NCBI GenBank assembly: GCA_963766605.1
Contig: CAVYAT010000003.1
Location: 62,001-126,000 of the forward strand
DNA from: AC-49 sp963766605
GTDB taxonomy: Bacteria; Actinomycetota; Thermoleophilia; Solirubrobacterales; Solirubrobacteraceae
DNA length: 64,000 nt
Direction: 5' to 3'
Shown here: one piece after another, positions 26,975-35,086 of the stretch
How the letters are laid out: each line of letters starts with the position of its first letter
How positions within the stretch are numbered: the stretch's first letter is position 1
Translations under genes and position numbers: made by a program
The notes under the pieces: generated by a model
Told to the model about the DNA's origin: nothing
The model's input: the letters and a program-made list of their open reading frames with translations, nothing else
Database searches by the model: none

Positions 26975-26999
26975 CAAAAGAGCCCCGCACAAGCGGGGC
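26975..26999 (-). terminator. intrinsic-terminator-like hairpin in the guaB3 leader
   Basis: On the minus strand GCCCCGC-TTGT-GCGGGGC is followed at once by TCTTTTGT, a textbook stem, tetraloop and U-run. It ends 26 bases before the guaB3 ATG. No minus-strand gene lies upstream that needs ending, because the neighbour at 27212 is on the plus strand. This makes an attenuator plausible. Confidence 0.65.
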
Positions 27000-27018
27000 C
27001 CGAAGTGGTCTTTGGGGA

Positions 27019-27057
27019 TGGGGCGGCGTGGATGTGACGGCGACAGGCCACGCCCCA
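27019..27057 (-). promoter_or_regulatory. second hairpin in the guaB3 leader
   Basis: On the minus strand TGGGGCGTGG pairs with CCACGCC-G-CCCCA (one bulge) around a 16-base loop. It lies 20 bases upstream of the terminator-like hairpin. The pair could be the sensing and terminating halves of a leader switch; I do not recognise a known riboswitch fold in it. Confidence 0.4.
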
Positions 27058-27211
27058 CCGATCCTAGCAGCGCCCCGCCGGCGGCCGGCCGGTCTCTTTG
27101 CCCGCAAACTGCGGCACGCGGTGCAACGGCGGGGACAGTGTTTGCACGACCTCCCGCCGCCGTTCAAGCTGTCGGGCCATGGCGCCGAACCGTCTGGGGA
27201 GGCACTTCGTC

Positions 27212-28714
27212 GTGCGCGTTTCCCGTTCCCCGTATCTGCTGGTCGCACTGCTGGCCGTCGCGCTCACCATTCCGAGCGCTGCTGCGGCGAGCCGTCACCG
27301 GTCGCGTCTGCCGGTGATCGTCGGCATGCGCTGCAAGAAGACCTGCCCCGGCCCGCGGCTCGTCAAGATCGGCAGCATCCTGTCGTTCAAGGGCCATCGG
27401 CTGGTCCGCGGGCTGACCGTTGTGTTCCCCTCGTCGACCGGCCACGGGACGGCCAGCGCCCCGCTGCGGCTGTCGGCGACCGGGCTCGTCGTCACTGTCC
27501 CGACCCGCGCCGGCACCGGCCTCGTCCACGTCAAGGACACGCTCGGCCACCGCTCCAATGCCATCGGCCCGATCGTCGTCAAGCAGCCGGCGCCGCCGTC
27601 GCCGCCGGAGACCGCCATCGGCCAGGCCGGCCCAAGCCCCTTCGACGGCAACGGAATGTGGATCTGGCAGTTGCCGAAGTCCTCGGGCGGCAACGTCCAG
27701 TCGATCATCAGCCTGGCCCAGGCACACGACGTCACGACGGTGTTCATCAAGAGCTCCGACGGCCCGACGAACTTCTGGAGCCAGTTCACGCCGACGCTCA
27801 TCACCACGTTGCACGCCGCGGGCCTGCAGGTCTGCGCGTGGCAGTACGTCTACGGTTCGAGCCCGGCCGGCGAGGCGGCGCTCGGCGCGCGCGCGGTCGC
27901 CGACGGCGCCGACTGCCTGGTCATCGACGCCGAGGTCGAGTACGAGGGCCGCTACGCCGCCGCCCAGACCTACGTCACCGACCTGCGCGCGACGATCGGC
28001 CCCGACTACCCGGTCGGCCTCGCCGGCTTCCCCTACGTCGACTTCCACCCCGCGTTCCCGTATTCGGTGTTCCTCGGCCCCGGCGGCGCCCAGTACAACG
28101 CGCCGCAGATGTACTGGAAGGACATCGGCGTGTCGGTCGACACGGTGTTCGCGCACACGTACACGAACAACACGATCTACCAGCGGCCGATCTTCCCGCT
28201 CGGGCAGACGTTCCAGAGCCCGCCCGCGTCGCAGATCACCCGCTTCCGCCAGCTCGCCGTCGCCTACGGCGCGACCGGCGTGTCGTGGTGGGACTGGCAG
28301 GAGACGCCGGCGGCGTTGTGGAACCCGGTCGGCTCCGATCTGCCCGCGCTGACCGGCTTCACTCCGACGACCGCGATGCCGGCCCTGAAGAGCGGCTCCA
28401 AGGGCGACGAGGTCGTGTGGCTTCAGGAGCACCTCAAGACCGGCGACCCGGGGCTGAAGGTCGACGGCGAGTTCGGCGCGAGCACGACGACGTCGGTGAA
28501 GGCGTTCCAGACGACGCAGGGGCTGCCGGTGACCGGCGTCATGGACACGCCGACGTGGCAGGCGGTGCTCGCCGTCGCGCCGACGATGGCCGACTGGGCG
28601 TCGAAGACGGCCAAGGCCGCTCGTGCCCCGGCGTCGGCCGCGATCGCCGCCCGCGCCGACGAGATCACGCCGACCGCGGTACTGGCTCAGAAGTACAACG
28701 TCAGCGGCGGCTGA
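27212..28714 (+). CDS. exported TIM-barrel-like protein with peptidoglycan-binding domain
   Basis: From the GTG at 27212, which follows GGGGAGG by eight bases, the product is 500 residues with a signal peptide (LLVALLAVALTIPSAAAAS). Next come an IPT/TIG-like region and a glycoside-hydrolase-like barrel (MWIWQLPKSSGG, CLVIDAEVEYEG with an acidic D-x-E pair at a strand end, GVSWWDWQE). The C-terminus (about 385-450) is a PG_binding_1 domain (GSKGDEVVWLQEHL). It probably acts on or anchors to the cell wall. Catalysis is inferred. ATG starts further upstream exist but give no signal peptide at the N-terminus. Confidence 0.75.
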   Translation: MRVSRSPYLLVALLAVALTIPSAAAASRHRSRLPVIVGMRCKKTCPGPRLVKIGSILSFKGHRLVRGLTVVFPSSTGHGTASAPLRLSATGLVVTVPTRAGTGLVHVKDTLGHRSNAIGPIVVKQPAPPSPPETAIGQAGPSPFDGNGMWIWQLPKSSGGNVQSIISLAQAHDVTTVFIKSSDGPTNFWSQFTPTLITTLHAAGLQVCAWQYVYGSSPAGEAALGARAVADGADCLVIDAEVEYEGRYAAAQTYVTDLRATIGPDYPVGLAGFPYVDFHPAFPYSVFLGPGGAQYNAPQMYWKDIGVSVDTVFAHTYTNNTIYQRPIFPLGQTFQSPPASQITRFRQLAVAYGATGVSWWDWQETPAALWNPVGSDLPALTGFTPTTAMPALKSGSKGDEVVWLQEHLKTGDPGLKVDGEFGASTTTSVKAFQTTQGLPVTGVMDTPTWQAVLAVAPTMADWASKTAKAARAPASAAIAARADEITPTAVLAQKYNVSGG

Positions 28715-29303
28715 GCGCCGCCGACGGCGACGAGCTGGGAATCGGATCCTGGGGCTCGAGCTTGCCGTTGTCCAGCGCGTAGGTGACCTTGACCGTCTTG
28801 ACCGGGCAGCACGCCTCGTCGTTGGGCCCGTAGACCGCGTAGCCGAGCGTCGCCGAGGTGTCGTCGTGGCCCTGAAGGGTGATCCCCGTGCTCGGGTCCT
28901 TGGTGTCGGTGCCGATGTAGCGGCCGTTGACGAAGAAGAACGCCTGCATCCGGTTCTCGGGCCCGGAGGCGAGGATCACGCCGAGGGTGTTCTTGGGGTC
29001 GTAGCCGTAGGTGACGGTCGGCGTGAAGCCCTTGGCCTTCACGGTTGCCTCCGCGGCGCTCGCGCTCGCGCCGCTGCCGGTCGTGGCGGAGGCCGGCGCG
29101 GTCGGCGTCGACCCGCTGTTGGTGGTCGTCGTCGTTGCGTGCTTGGACGTGCTCGTGGTCGGCGAGGTCTCGTGGCCGACCGTCACCGTCTGGGTCTCAG
29201 TGATCGCCGCAACGGTCGTGTTGGACCCGCCGCAGCCGCTGGCCGCGACGGCGGCGCCGCCGCCGAGCGCGAGCGCGGCGAGGACCAGCGCGACGCGGCG
29301 CAT
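28701..29303 (-). CDS. lipoprotein resembling the LppP/LprE family
   Basis: The 200-residue product has a lipoprotein signal (ALALGGGAAVAASGC) and a Thr/Ser-rich linker of about 60 residues. A compact domain follows with FTPTVTYGYDP, FFFVNGRYIG and YAVYGPNDEACCP. These resemble mycobacterial LppP/LprE lipoproteins, whose function is unknown. It converges on and overlaps the preceding gene by 14 bases. Its ATG overlaps the kinase stop by one base. Confidence 0.65.
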   Translation of the reverse strand: MRRVALVLAALALGGGAAVAASGCGGSNTTVAAITETQTVTVGHETSPTTSTSKHATTTTTNSGSTPTAPASATTGSGASASAAEATVKAKGFTPTVTYGYDPKNTLGVILASGPENRMQAFFFVNGRYIGTDTKDPSTGITLQGHDDTSATLGYAVYGPNDEACCPVKTVKVTYALDNGKLEPQDPIPSSSPSAALSRR

Positions 29304-30262
29304 CAGCCGACCTCGGCCGGTTCGCTGAGGACCTCGACCGAGGTCTCGCCGACGAGCTTCTCGACCTCCTTGGCGTCGATCCGCCCAGCGCCCAGGCGCT
29401 GCGTCGAGTCGGCGCCACACGCGACCGCGAAGCGCAGGCTGTCGGCCGCGGTCGCGCCGCCGTAGCGCGACGCGACGAACCCGGCCAGGAACGCGTCGCC
29501 CGAGCCGACCGAGGCGACGACCTCGCGTGGCTCGATGAAGATCCGGTGCATCACACGCTCGCCTCCGACCTGCAGGCAGCCGATGCAGCCGTCGCGCACG
29601 GTCATGATCGCCTCGCGAGCGCCGAGCGCGACCATCTCGCGCGCCGCGATCACGTGGTCCTCCTCGTCGTTGAACTCGTGGCCGACGAGCTCCTCGGCCT
29701 CGACGACGTTCGGGCAGATGACGTCGGGCTCGGCGCGCACGGCGTGGCGCAGCGGGTCGCCGTCGGCGTCGACGACGATCTGCACGTGAAGCTTGCGCAG
29801 CTCGCGGATCAGGTTCGCGTAGACCTCGGAGTCCACCCCGCGCGGCAGCGAGCCGGCGAAGACGACGATCGCCGCGCCGCGCGCCAGGTACAGGAGCTTG
29901 TCCCGGAACAGGTCGAGCTCGGCCTCGGTCACGGCCGGGCCGCGCTCGTTGATCTCGGTCGTCTCGCCGTTGGTCGGGTCGTGGACGGCGGTGTTGGTGC
30001 GCGACTCCTCGCGGATCCGCACGAAGTCGTTGAGGATCGACTCGGCCGTCAGGTGTTCGACGATGCGCGTCCCGGTCGCCCCGCCGGCGAACCCGGTCGC
30101 GATCACCGGCTGTCCGAGCGCCTTCAGGCCGCGCGCGACGTTGACGCCCTTACCACCCGGCATCGTCTCCTGATCAACGGTGCGGTGACGACGCCCGAGG
30201 CGGAAGTTGGGCACCGAGAGCGACTTGTCGATCGCGGCGTTGAGCGTGACGGTGATGATCAT
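29303..30262 (-). CDS. PfkB-family sugar-phosphate kinase (1-phosphofructokinase/tagatose-6-P kinase type)
   Basis: The 319-residue protein starts MIITVTLNAAIDKSLSV and has GGKGVNVARGLKALG, both typical of the hexose-phosphate branch (FruK, LacC, PfkB). The C-terminal anion-hole and catalytic-base motif is GSGDAFLAGF. No PTS or sugar operon is nearby, so the substrate (fructose-1-P, fructose-6-P or tagatose-6-P) is not fixed. The ATG at 30262 overlaps the carboxypeptidase stop by four bases. Confidence 0.87.
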   Translation of the reverse strand: MIITVTLNAAIDKSLSVPNFRLGRRHRTVDQETMPGGKGVNVARGLKALGQPVIATGFAGGATGTRIVEHLTAESILNDFVRIREESRTNTAVHDPTNGETTEINERGPAVTEAELDLFRDKLLYLARGAAIVVFAGSLPRGVDSEVYANLIRELRKLHVQIVVDADGDPLRHAVRAEPDVICPNVVEAEELVGHEFNDEEDHVIAAREMVALGAREAIMTVRDGCIGCLQVGGERVMHRIFIEPREVVASVGSGDAFLAGFVASRYGGATAADSLRFAVACGADSTQRLGAGRIDAKEVEKLVGETSVEVLSEPAEVG

Positions 30263-31518
30263 GCGATCTCGGTCGTCTCTCGTGCCCGGCGCCCTGATCG
30301 CCGGGCTTTGCGGCGGCGCCGCCACATCACGAGACACACCGTACACGCCAGGAGGGCGGCGCCCGCGCCGATCAGCAGGCCCTTGTGGTGGCGCGCCCAG
30401 AACGAGATCTTCTGCTTGAGGGTCGGCGCGGCGATCGCCTCGCCGGTGACGAGCGGGACGCGGGCCACGACCTGGCCGCGCTGGCGCACCTCGATCGTCC
30501 CGACGCGCGCTCCGGCCGGCAGCGGGCCGTCGATCGTGGCGGGCGCGCCGACCACCGTGGTGGTCAGCTGCTCACTGCGAGCGGCCGTCCGCCCGACCGT
30601 CTCACCGGCGACGAGCGCCGTCATCGTGTCGCGGTCGGTGAGCCCCGCGTGAGCGAAGACAGCGCCCTTCTTGACCGGGTGGACGACGTGGTACTGGGCC
30701 AGGCCGTAGCGCAGCAGCGCGAGCGTGTCGCTGTCGCGGGCGGCCTCGGACGGGTCGTCGAGCACCGCGCTGACGACCGTGATCCCGTCGCGCGTGGCCG
30801 AGCCGACGAGGCAGTAGCCGGCGTCCTGGGTGTGGCCGGTCTTGACACCGTTGACGTAGGCGACCTTGTTGAGCAGGTCGTTGACGTTGGTCAGCTTGCG
30901 CGGGTGAGCGCCGCTGCGCAGCGTCACATGACCCATGTTCACCGTCCGGCGCAGGAACGGATGACGGCGCACGACGAGCGCGAGCTTGACCAGGTCGGCG
31001 ACCGTGGAGTGGTTGCCCGGCTCGTCGAGCCCGACCGGGTTGGCGTAGTGAGTGTGGTGCAGGCCGAGCTTCATGGCCTCGGCGTTCATGAGCCCGACGA
31101 ACTTCTTGCGCGAGCCGGCGACGTTGACGGCGAGCGTCGCCGCGGCGTCGTTGGCCGAGGCGACGAGCAGGCCGCGCACGAGGTCGGCGACCTTCATCCG
31201 CTCGCCGGGCTGCAGGCCGATGACCGACTCCGCCGGCTGGGCCGCGTACGGGATCGCGGTGAAGGTGCGATGCAGCGACGCGTGGCCGAGCGTGACCAGC
31301 GCGGTCATCATCTTCGTCGTCGAGGCGATCGGCCGCTGGGTGAAGGGATGGCGGGAGAAGATCACGTCGCCGGTCGCCGGCTCGATCAGGATCGCCTCCG
31401 GGGCGAGGATCTGGGGCGGCTCGCTGTAGGTCGGCTTCGTCGCCGCGCCCGCGGCAGGCGCCAGCGCGGCGGCGGCGAGCGCGACGGCGGCGAACAGCCC
31501 GGCGGCGCGGCGGCTCAC
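30259..31518 (-). CDS. serine-type D-Ala-D-Ala carboxypeptidase (PBP5-like)
   Basis: The 419-residue product has a signal peptide, then an S11 peptidase domain. The catalytic set is STTK (Ser66, Lys69), SAN (121-123) and KTG (226-228). A beta-rich region follows, and then a C-terminal membrane helix (GAGAALLACTVCLVMW) with a basic tail replaces the amphipathic anchor of E. coli PBP5. It should trim the fifth D-Ala from peptidoglycan stems. GTG start overlaps the LysM gene stop. Confidence 0.91.
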   Translation of the reverse strand: MSRRAAGLFAAVALAAAALAPAAGAATKPTYSEPPQILAPEAILIEPATGDVIFSRHPFTQRPIASTTKMMTALVTLGHASLHRTFTAIPYAAQPAESVIGLQPGERMKVADLVRGLLVASANDAAATLAVNVAGSRKKFVGLMNAEAMKLGLHHTHYANPVGLDEPGNHSTVADLVKLALVVRRHPFLRRTVNMGHVTLRSGAHPRKLTNVNDLLNKVAYVNGVKTGHTQDAGYCLVGSATRDGITVVSAVLDDPSEAARDSDTLALLRYGLAQYHVVHPVKKGAVFAHAGLTDRDTMTALVAGETVGRTAARSEQLTTTVVGAPATIDGPLPAGARVGTIEVRQRGQVVARVPLVTGEAIAAPTLKQKISFWARHHKGLLIGAGAALLACTVCLVMWRRRRKARRSGRRARETTEIA

Positions 31519-31829
31519 CGCAGCTGAATCTTCTGACCGGCGTGGAGCTGGTTCGGGGTGAGGTGCGGGTTCAGCTTCTTGATCTGCGCCACGGTGACGT
31601 GGTGCGCCTCGGCGATCTTGGAGAGGACGTCGCCCTGCTTGACCACGTACGGCGTGTGGCGGTGGTGCGTCGTGGTCGACGTGGTCGTCCTGGTGGTCGT
31701 CCGGGTCGTGGTCTGAGCCGACTCGGACTTCTTCTTCTTGAGCAGGTTCTGGTTGACCACGGAGTAGATCGCCACCCCACAGGCGGCGATCGCCACGATC
31801 GCGAATATGCGGGCCAGGGCCTTGCGCAC
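31515..31829 (-). CDS. membrane-anchored LysM protein
   Basis: The 104-residue protein has an N-terminal membrane helix (IFAIVAIAACGVAIYSVV), a Lys-rich patch, a Thr/Arg linker of about 20 residues, and one LysM domain (about 60-104: YVVKQGDVLSKIAEAHHV, LNPHL). LysM binds N-acetylglucosamine-containing glycans, so it probably tethers to the wall. It starts with GTG and overlaps the carboxypeptidase start by four bases. Confidence 0.87.
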   Translation of the reverse strand: MRKALARIFAIVAIAACGVAIYSVVNQNLLKKKKSESAQTTTRTTTRTTTSTTTHHRHTPYVVKQGDVLSKIAEAHHVTVAQIKKLNPHLTPNQLHAGQKIQLR

Positions 31830-31865
31830 GGGCGCATCGTACGGGCGAAGCGCCCGCGGAGCGCC

Positions 31866-32777
31866 TTACGCAAGCACCCATGCGGCGGCGCGCAGGCGGT
31901 CGGCCTCGTCGCGGGCGGCCCGGGCCGGATCGGCGCCGGTGGCCTCGCCGGCGTTGGCGATCGACCGCGAGGCGCTGACGAGTCCCCCGGCGGGGCCGGG
32001 CGCGAACGCGGCGGCGAGTGCCTGCACGTCCCCGCCCTGCGCGCCGATGCCCGGCAGCAGGAATGGGGTGCGCGGCATGAGCTCGCGCATGCGGGCGATG
32101 TGCCACGGGGCGGTCGCGCCGACGACGGCGCCGACGTCGGCCAGCGGCTCGCCCTCGCCGAGCTCGTTCACGAGCCCCGCGACGTGCTCCCACATCGTCC
32201 CGCCGGAGGCGAGCTCGACGTCCATCAGGTCGCTGGCGCCGGGGTTGGAGGTGCGCACCAGGACCAAGATGCCAGCTCCGCTGGCGCGAGCCGCCAGTAG
32301 GTGGGGGGTCAGGGTGTCGAGGCCCATGTAGGGGTTGATCGTCGCGGCGTCGGCGTTCAGGCCCGCGATGGCGCCGAATGGCGTCTCGCCCGCGCCGGCG
32401 AACAGCGCGTCGGCGTAGGCGGCGGCGGTGACATCGATGTCGCCGCGCTTTCCGTCGGCGATCACCAGCAGGTCGTTGGCTCTGGCGTGGTCGACGGCCC
32501 GCTGCAGTGCCTCGCGCCCTGGCGCGCCGAGGCGTTCGAAGCACGCCAGCTGCGGCTTGACGGCGACGCAGGCCGGGCCTGCCGCGTCGATCAGCGCCTC
32601 GCACTGGGCGGCGATCGCGGCGGCGGCCCGTTGCGCGGGCGTTCCGGAGCCGCTCGCCGCGGCGGCCACTGTGGGCCACAGCCGCCGCGGATCGGGGTCG
32701 AGTCCCAGAACGATCTGGGACTCGCGGCGCGCGACGTGGCGCGCCAGGCGGTCGCCGAAGCCGAAGGGCGTCGTCAG
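31866..32777 (-). CDS. pyrF: orotidine 5'-phosphate decarboxylase
   Basis: The enzyme makes UMP from OMP. The catalytic tetrad motif is present as VIADGKRGDI (D-x-K-x2-D). The conserved N-terminal blocks FGDRLA and IVLGLDPDP are in frame, yet no ATG or GTG precedes them. The only nearby candidate is a CTG (32777-32775) that overlaps the HU stop as CTGA and would give a 303-residue protein beginning TTPFGFGDRL. The first GTG, at 32669, would delete the LDPDP substrate loop. The start is therefore inferred. Confidence 0.85.
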   Translation of the reverse strand: MTTPFGFGDRLARHVARRESQIVLGLDPDPRRLWPTVAAAASGSGTPAQRAAAAIAAQCEALIDAAGPACVAVKPQLACFERLGAPGREALQRAVDHARANDLLVIADGKRGDIDVTAAAYADALFAGAGETPFGAIAGLNADAATINPYMGLDTLTPHLLAARASGAGILVLVRTSNPGASDLMDVELASGGTMWEHVAGLVNELGEGEPLADVGAVVGATAPWHIARMRELMPRTPFLLPGIGAQGGDVQALAAAFAPGPAGGLVSASRSIANAGEATGADPARAARDEADRLRAAAWVLA

Positions 32778-33049
32778 CTCTTGATCGCCTTCTTGAGCGC
32801 CGAGCCGGCGGTGAAGCGCGGGACCCGGGCGGCCTCGATGTGCATCGGCTCACCGGTGCGCGGATGGACGCCCTGGCGCGCGGCGCGGTGCGAGACCGAG
32901 AACTTGCCGAAGCCCGTGAACGTCACGTCGTCGCCGCTCTTGAGGGTGGATTCGATCGTGCCGAGCACCGCGTCGACGGCGGCACTGGCTTCCTTCTTTC
33001 CGAGGCCCGCACGGCGTGCGACCTCGTCGATGACCTCGTTCTTGGTCAC
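32774..33049 (-). CDS. hup: HU-type DNA-binding protein
   Basis: The 91-residue protein is a classic HU/IHF monomer: KNEVIDEVARRAGL helices, GFGKFSV, and the DNA-contacting arm tip HPRTGEPM. HU dimers bend and compact DNA. The start is GTG preceded by AGGAGTCTCCC. An Arg-rich upstream extension in frame is rejected. It is upstream of pyrF and overlaps its probable CTG start. Confidence 0.95.
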   Translation of the reverse strand: MTKNEVIDEVARRAGLGKKEASAAVDAVLGTIESTLKSGDDVTFTGFGKFSVSHRAARQGVHPRTGEPMHIEAARVPRFTAGSALKKAIKS

Positions 33050-33105
33050 GGGAGACTCCTCCTGGGGCGGTTGCGATGTGGCGCCGACGCTAGCAACGCG
33101 AGCGG

Positions 33106-33363
33106 TCAGCGGGGCGGCGCCATCGCTTGCAGCGCGGTTTGCAGGTCTATCGCAAGCACATCGCGAAGCGCCCCGGGGGCCGTTGCGACGACGATCGCGT
33201 GCTGCGCGTCGCTCGCCGTGACCGCGTCCGGTTGACCGGGCGTCAGCTCCGGCGCGCCGGCGAGCACCGCGCCGGCGGCGTCGAGCACGGCCGCGGCGGC
33301 GATGTCGGTGTGCAGGGCGCCCAGCAGCCCGAGCGCCTGCGCCGGCGTGAGTGCGGTCGTCAT
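33106..33363 (-). CDS. small protein, possibly Roadblock/LC7-like
   Basis: An 85-residue product with an N-terminal helix and the pattern AAVLDAAGAVLAG, IVVATAPGALRDVLAIDL. This resembles short Roadblock/LC7 regulators of small GTPases, but the match is by eye and no GTPase partner is adjacent. The ATG at 33363 gives the domain start; the longer form adds an unrelated leader. It is divergent from the next small gene by 22 bases. Confidence 0.45.
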   Translation of the reverse strand: MTTALTPAQALGLLGALHTDIAAAAVLDAAGAVLAGAPELTPGQPDAVTASDAQHAIVVATAPGALRDVLAIDLQTALQAMAPPR

Positions 33364-33385
33364 GGCCGTCCATGAGAATAGGCCC

Positions 33386-33535
33386 GTGCCCCTCTCCCGC
33401 ATCGCCTGGCTGGTCACGGTCCTCGCATGTCTCCTCGGCGCTGCGATCCTGCTGATCGAGGGCTACCGGGGCTATGCGGGGGTCGCGGTCGCGGTCGGGG
33501 CGAGCGCCGCGATCAACCTGCGCGGCAGCGGATAG
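33386..33535 (+). CDS. small two-helix membrane protein
   Basis: From the GTG at 33386 a 49-residue product has two hydrophobic segments (WLVTVLACLLGAAILLI and GVAVAVGASAAINL) joined by an EGYRGY turn. No family is recognised and no strong ribosome site precedes the GTG. A leaderless start is possible. Confidence 0.45.
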   Translation: MPLSRIAWLVTVLACLLGAAILLIEGYRGYAGVAVAVGASAAINLRGSG

Positions 33536-33549
33536 CGGACAATCAGCGT

Positions 33550-35085
33550 ATGCGTGCGCGACGCGTGGCGCTGTTGGCCGGTGTGGGCCTGTCGCTCGGG
33601 CCGCTGTGCCCGGGCGCCGGTGCCGCCGTCTTCTTCTTCTCGACCGGCACTCCGGACGGCGGGATGGCGATGGCGTCACGGCCGTCGGGCTCAGCCTTCG
33701 CCGTCGAGACGGCCGACGACTTCTCCCTGGTCGATGCGCAGAGCATCGCTGGAGCCTCGTTCGCGGGATTGATCCCACCCGGGGCGCCGCTGTCCTCGAT
33801 CACGCAGGTCGGGGTCGAGATCTACCGGGTGTTCCCGCAGGACTCCAACGTGGGTCGGACATCGGGGGCGCCGGCGTTCTCCACCTCGCTGGTCCCCACC
33901 CGGGTCAACGCGCCGTCCGACGTCGCCTTCGCCCAACGCGACAGCGCGCTGGCCGGACTGTCGTTCACACCGTCGATCGTCAGCGCGTCGTTCGGCGCGC
34001 TCAACTCGGTGCAGCCCGGCGGTATCCACCCGATTCCCAACTTCCATACGGCCGGCAACGGGCTGGTGGCCGGCGAGGAGGTTTCGGTCAACGTGACGTT
34101 CAGTCCGACGATCAACCTCGCCACGGGCCACTACTTCTTCGTCCCGCAGGTCGAGCTCTCGTCGGGCGATTTTCTCTGGCTCTCGGCGCCGAAGCCGATC
34201 GTCCCGCCGGGAACGCCGTTCCCGGTCGGATCGACGGACATCCAGGCCTGGGCCCGCGACGCGAACCTAGCGCCCGACTGGCTGCGCGTCGGGGCCGACA
34301 TCGTGGGCGGCGGGTCACCGCCGCAGTTCAACGGGGCCTTCTCCCTCAGCGGCGCGTCGTGCACGCCGATCTCGGTCTCGCCGGCGAGCGTGGCGGCCGC
34401 GACGGTCGGCGACCGGTACGCGGCAATGTTCGGCGCTTCCGGGGGCATCGCGCCCTACACGTTCAGCGAGACCGGCGCGCTGCCCGACGGAGTGGCGCTG
34501 CGCCCGGACGGCAGCCTCAGCGGCTCGCCGACCCAGGCCGGCGCGTTCCCGATCATCGTCACGGCCACCGACGCAGACGGGTGTCTCGCCACCCAGAACG
34601 TGACGCTGACGGTCGCCCCGGCGCCGGCGACGCCCGGATCGACGGCGACGCCGCCCGGCTCGCCGGCATCGCCGACCGCCCAGCCGTCGCTGTCCGCGGC
34701 GCGCCTGTCGCCGACGACGTTCCGGGCGGCCGCGAACGGCGCGACGCTGGCCCGCAAGCACCGCCGACCGGTCGGGACGATGGTCAGCTACCGCGACAGC
34801 CAGGCAGCGACGACGACGTTCGGGGTGCAGCGACGCACGACCGGACACCGCCGCGGCTCGAAGTGCGTGGCGGGCCAGCCGCATCGCCATCAGAAGCGCT
34901 GCACCCGCAACGCATCGGTCGGCTCGGTGACCCACAGGGACGCGGCGGGCGCGGTCAAGGTCCGGTTCAGCGCGCGCGTTCGCGGCCGAAAGCTCAGGCC
35001 GGGGAGCTACCGGCTGACGCTGACGCCAACGGCCGGCGGCCGGACCGGCCGCACCGTGACGCTGGCCTTCCGAATCGTGCGCTGA
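33550..35085 (+). CDS. exported protein with putative Ig domain
   Basis: The 511-residue product has a signal peptide (VALLAGVGLSLGPLCPGAGA) and a 240-residue domain I do not recognise. Next comes a putative-Ig (He_PIG-like) domain at about 278-358: SPASVAAATVGDRYAA, LPDGVALRPDGSLSG and PTQAGAFPIIVTATDADGC. A Pro/Ser linker follows, and then a basic C-terminal beta domain. It is likely surface or wall associated. The stop is one base from the convergent transporter stop. Confidence 0.65.
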   Translation: MRARRVALLAGVGLSLGPLCPGAGAAVFFFSTGTPDGGMAMASRPSGSAFAVETADDFSLVDAQSIAGASFAGLIPPGAPLSSITQVGVEIYRVFPQDSNVGRTSGAPAFSTSLVPTRVNAPSDVAFAQRDSALAGLSFTPSIVSASFGALNSVQPGGIHPIPNFHTAGNGLVAGEEVSVNVTFSPTINLATGHYFFVPQVELSSGDFLWLSAPKPIVPPGTPFPVGSTDIQAWARDANLAPDWLRVGADIVGGGSPPQFNGAFSLSGASCTPISVSPASVAAATVGDRYAAMFGASGGIAPYTFSETGALPDGVALRPDGSLSGSPTQAGAFPIIVTATDADGCLATQNVTLTVAPAPATPGSTATPPGSPASPTAQPSLSAARLSPTTFRAAANGATLARKHRRPVGTMVSYRDSQAATTTFGVQRRTTGHRRGSKCVAGQPHRHQKRCTRNASVGSVTHRDAAGAVKVRFSARVRGRKLRPGSYRLTLTPTAGGRTGRTVTLAFRIVR

Positions 35086-35086
35086 G

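Noticed and set aside
27164..28432. 422-residue minus-strand open frame opposite the cell-wall protein
   Set aside because: Antisense shadow; no motifs, and it would sit upstream of the guaB3 leader only by chance.
32667..32669. GTG at 32669 as the pyrF start
   Set aside because: It would remove the FGDRLA and LGLDPD segments conserved in OMP decarboxylases.
30259..32853. 864-residue minus-strand frame running through LysM and pyrF
   Set aside because: Only the part from 31518 is the carboxypeptidase; the rest is an Arg-rich shadow of pyrF and LysM.
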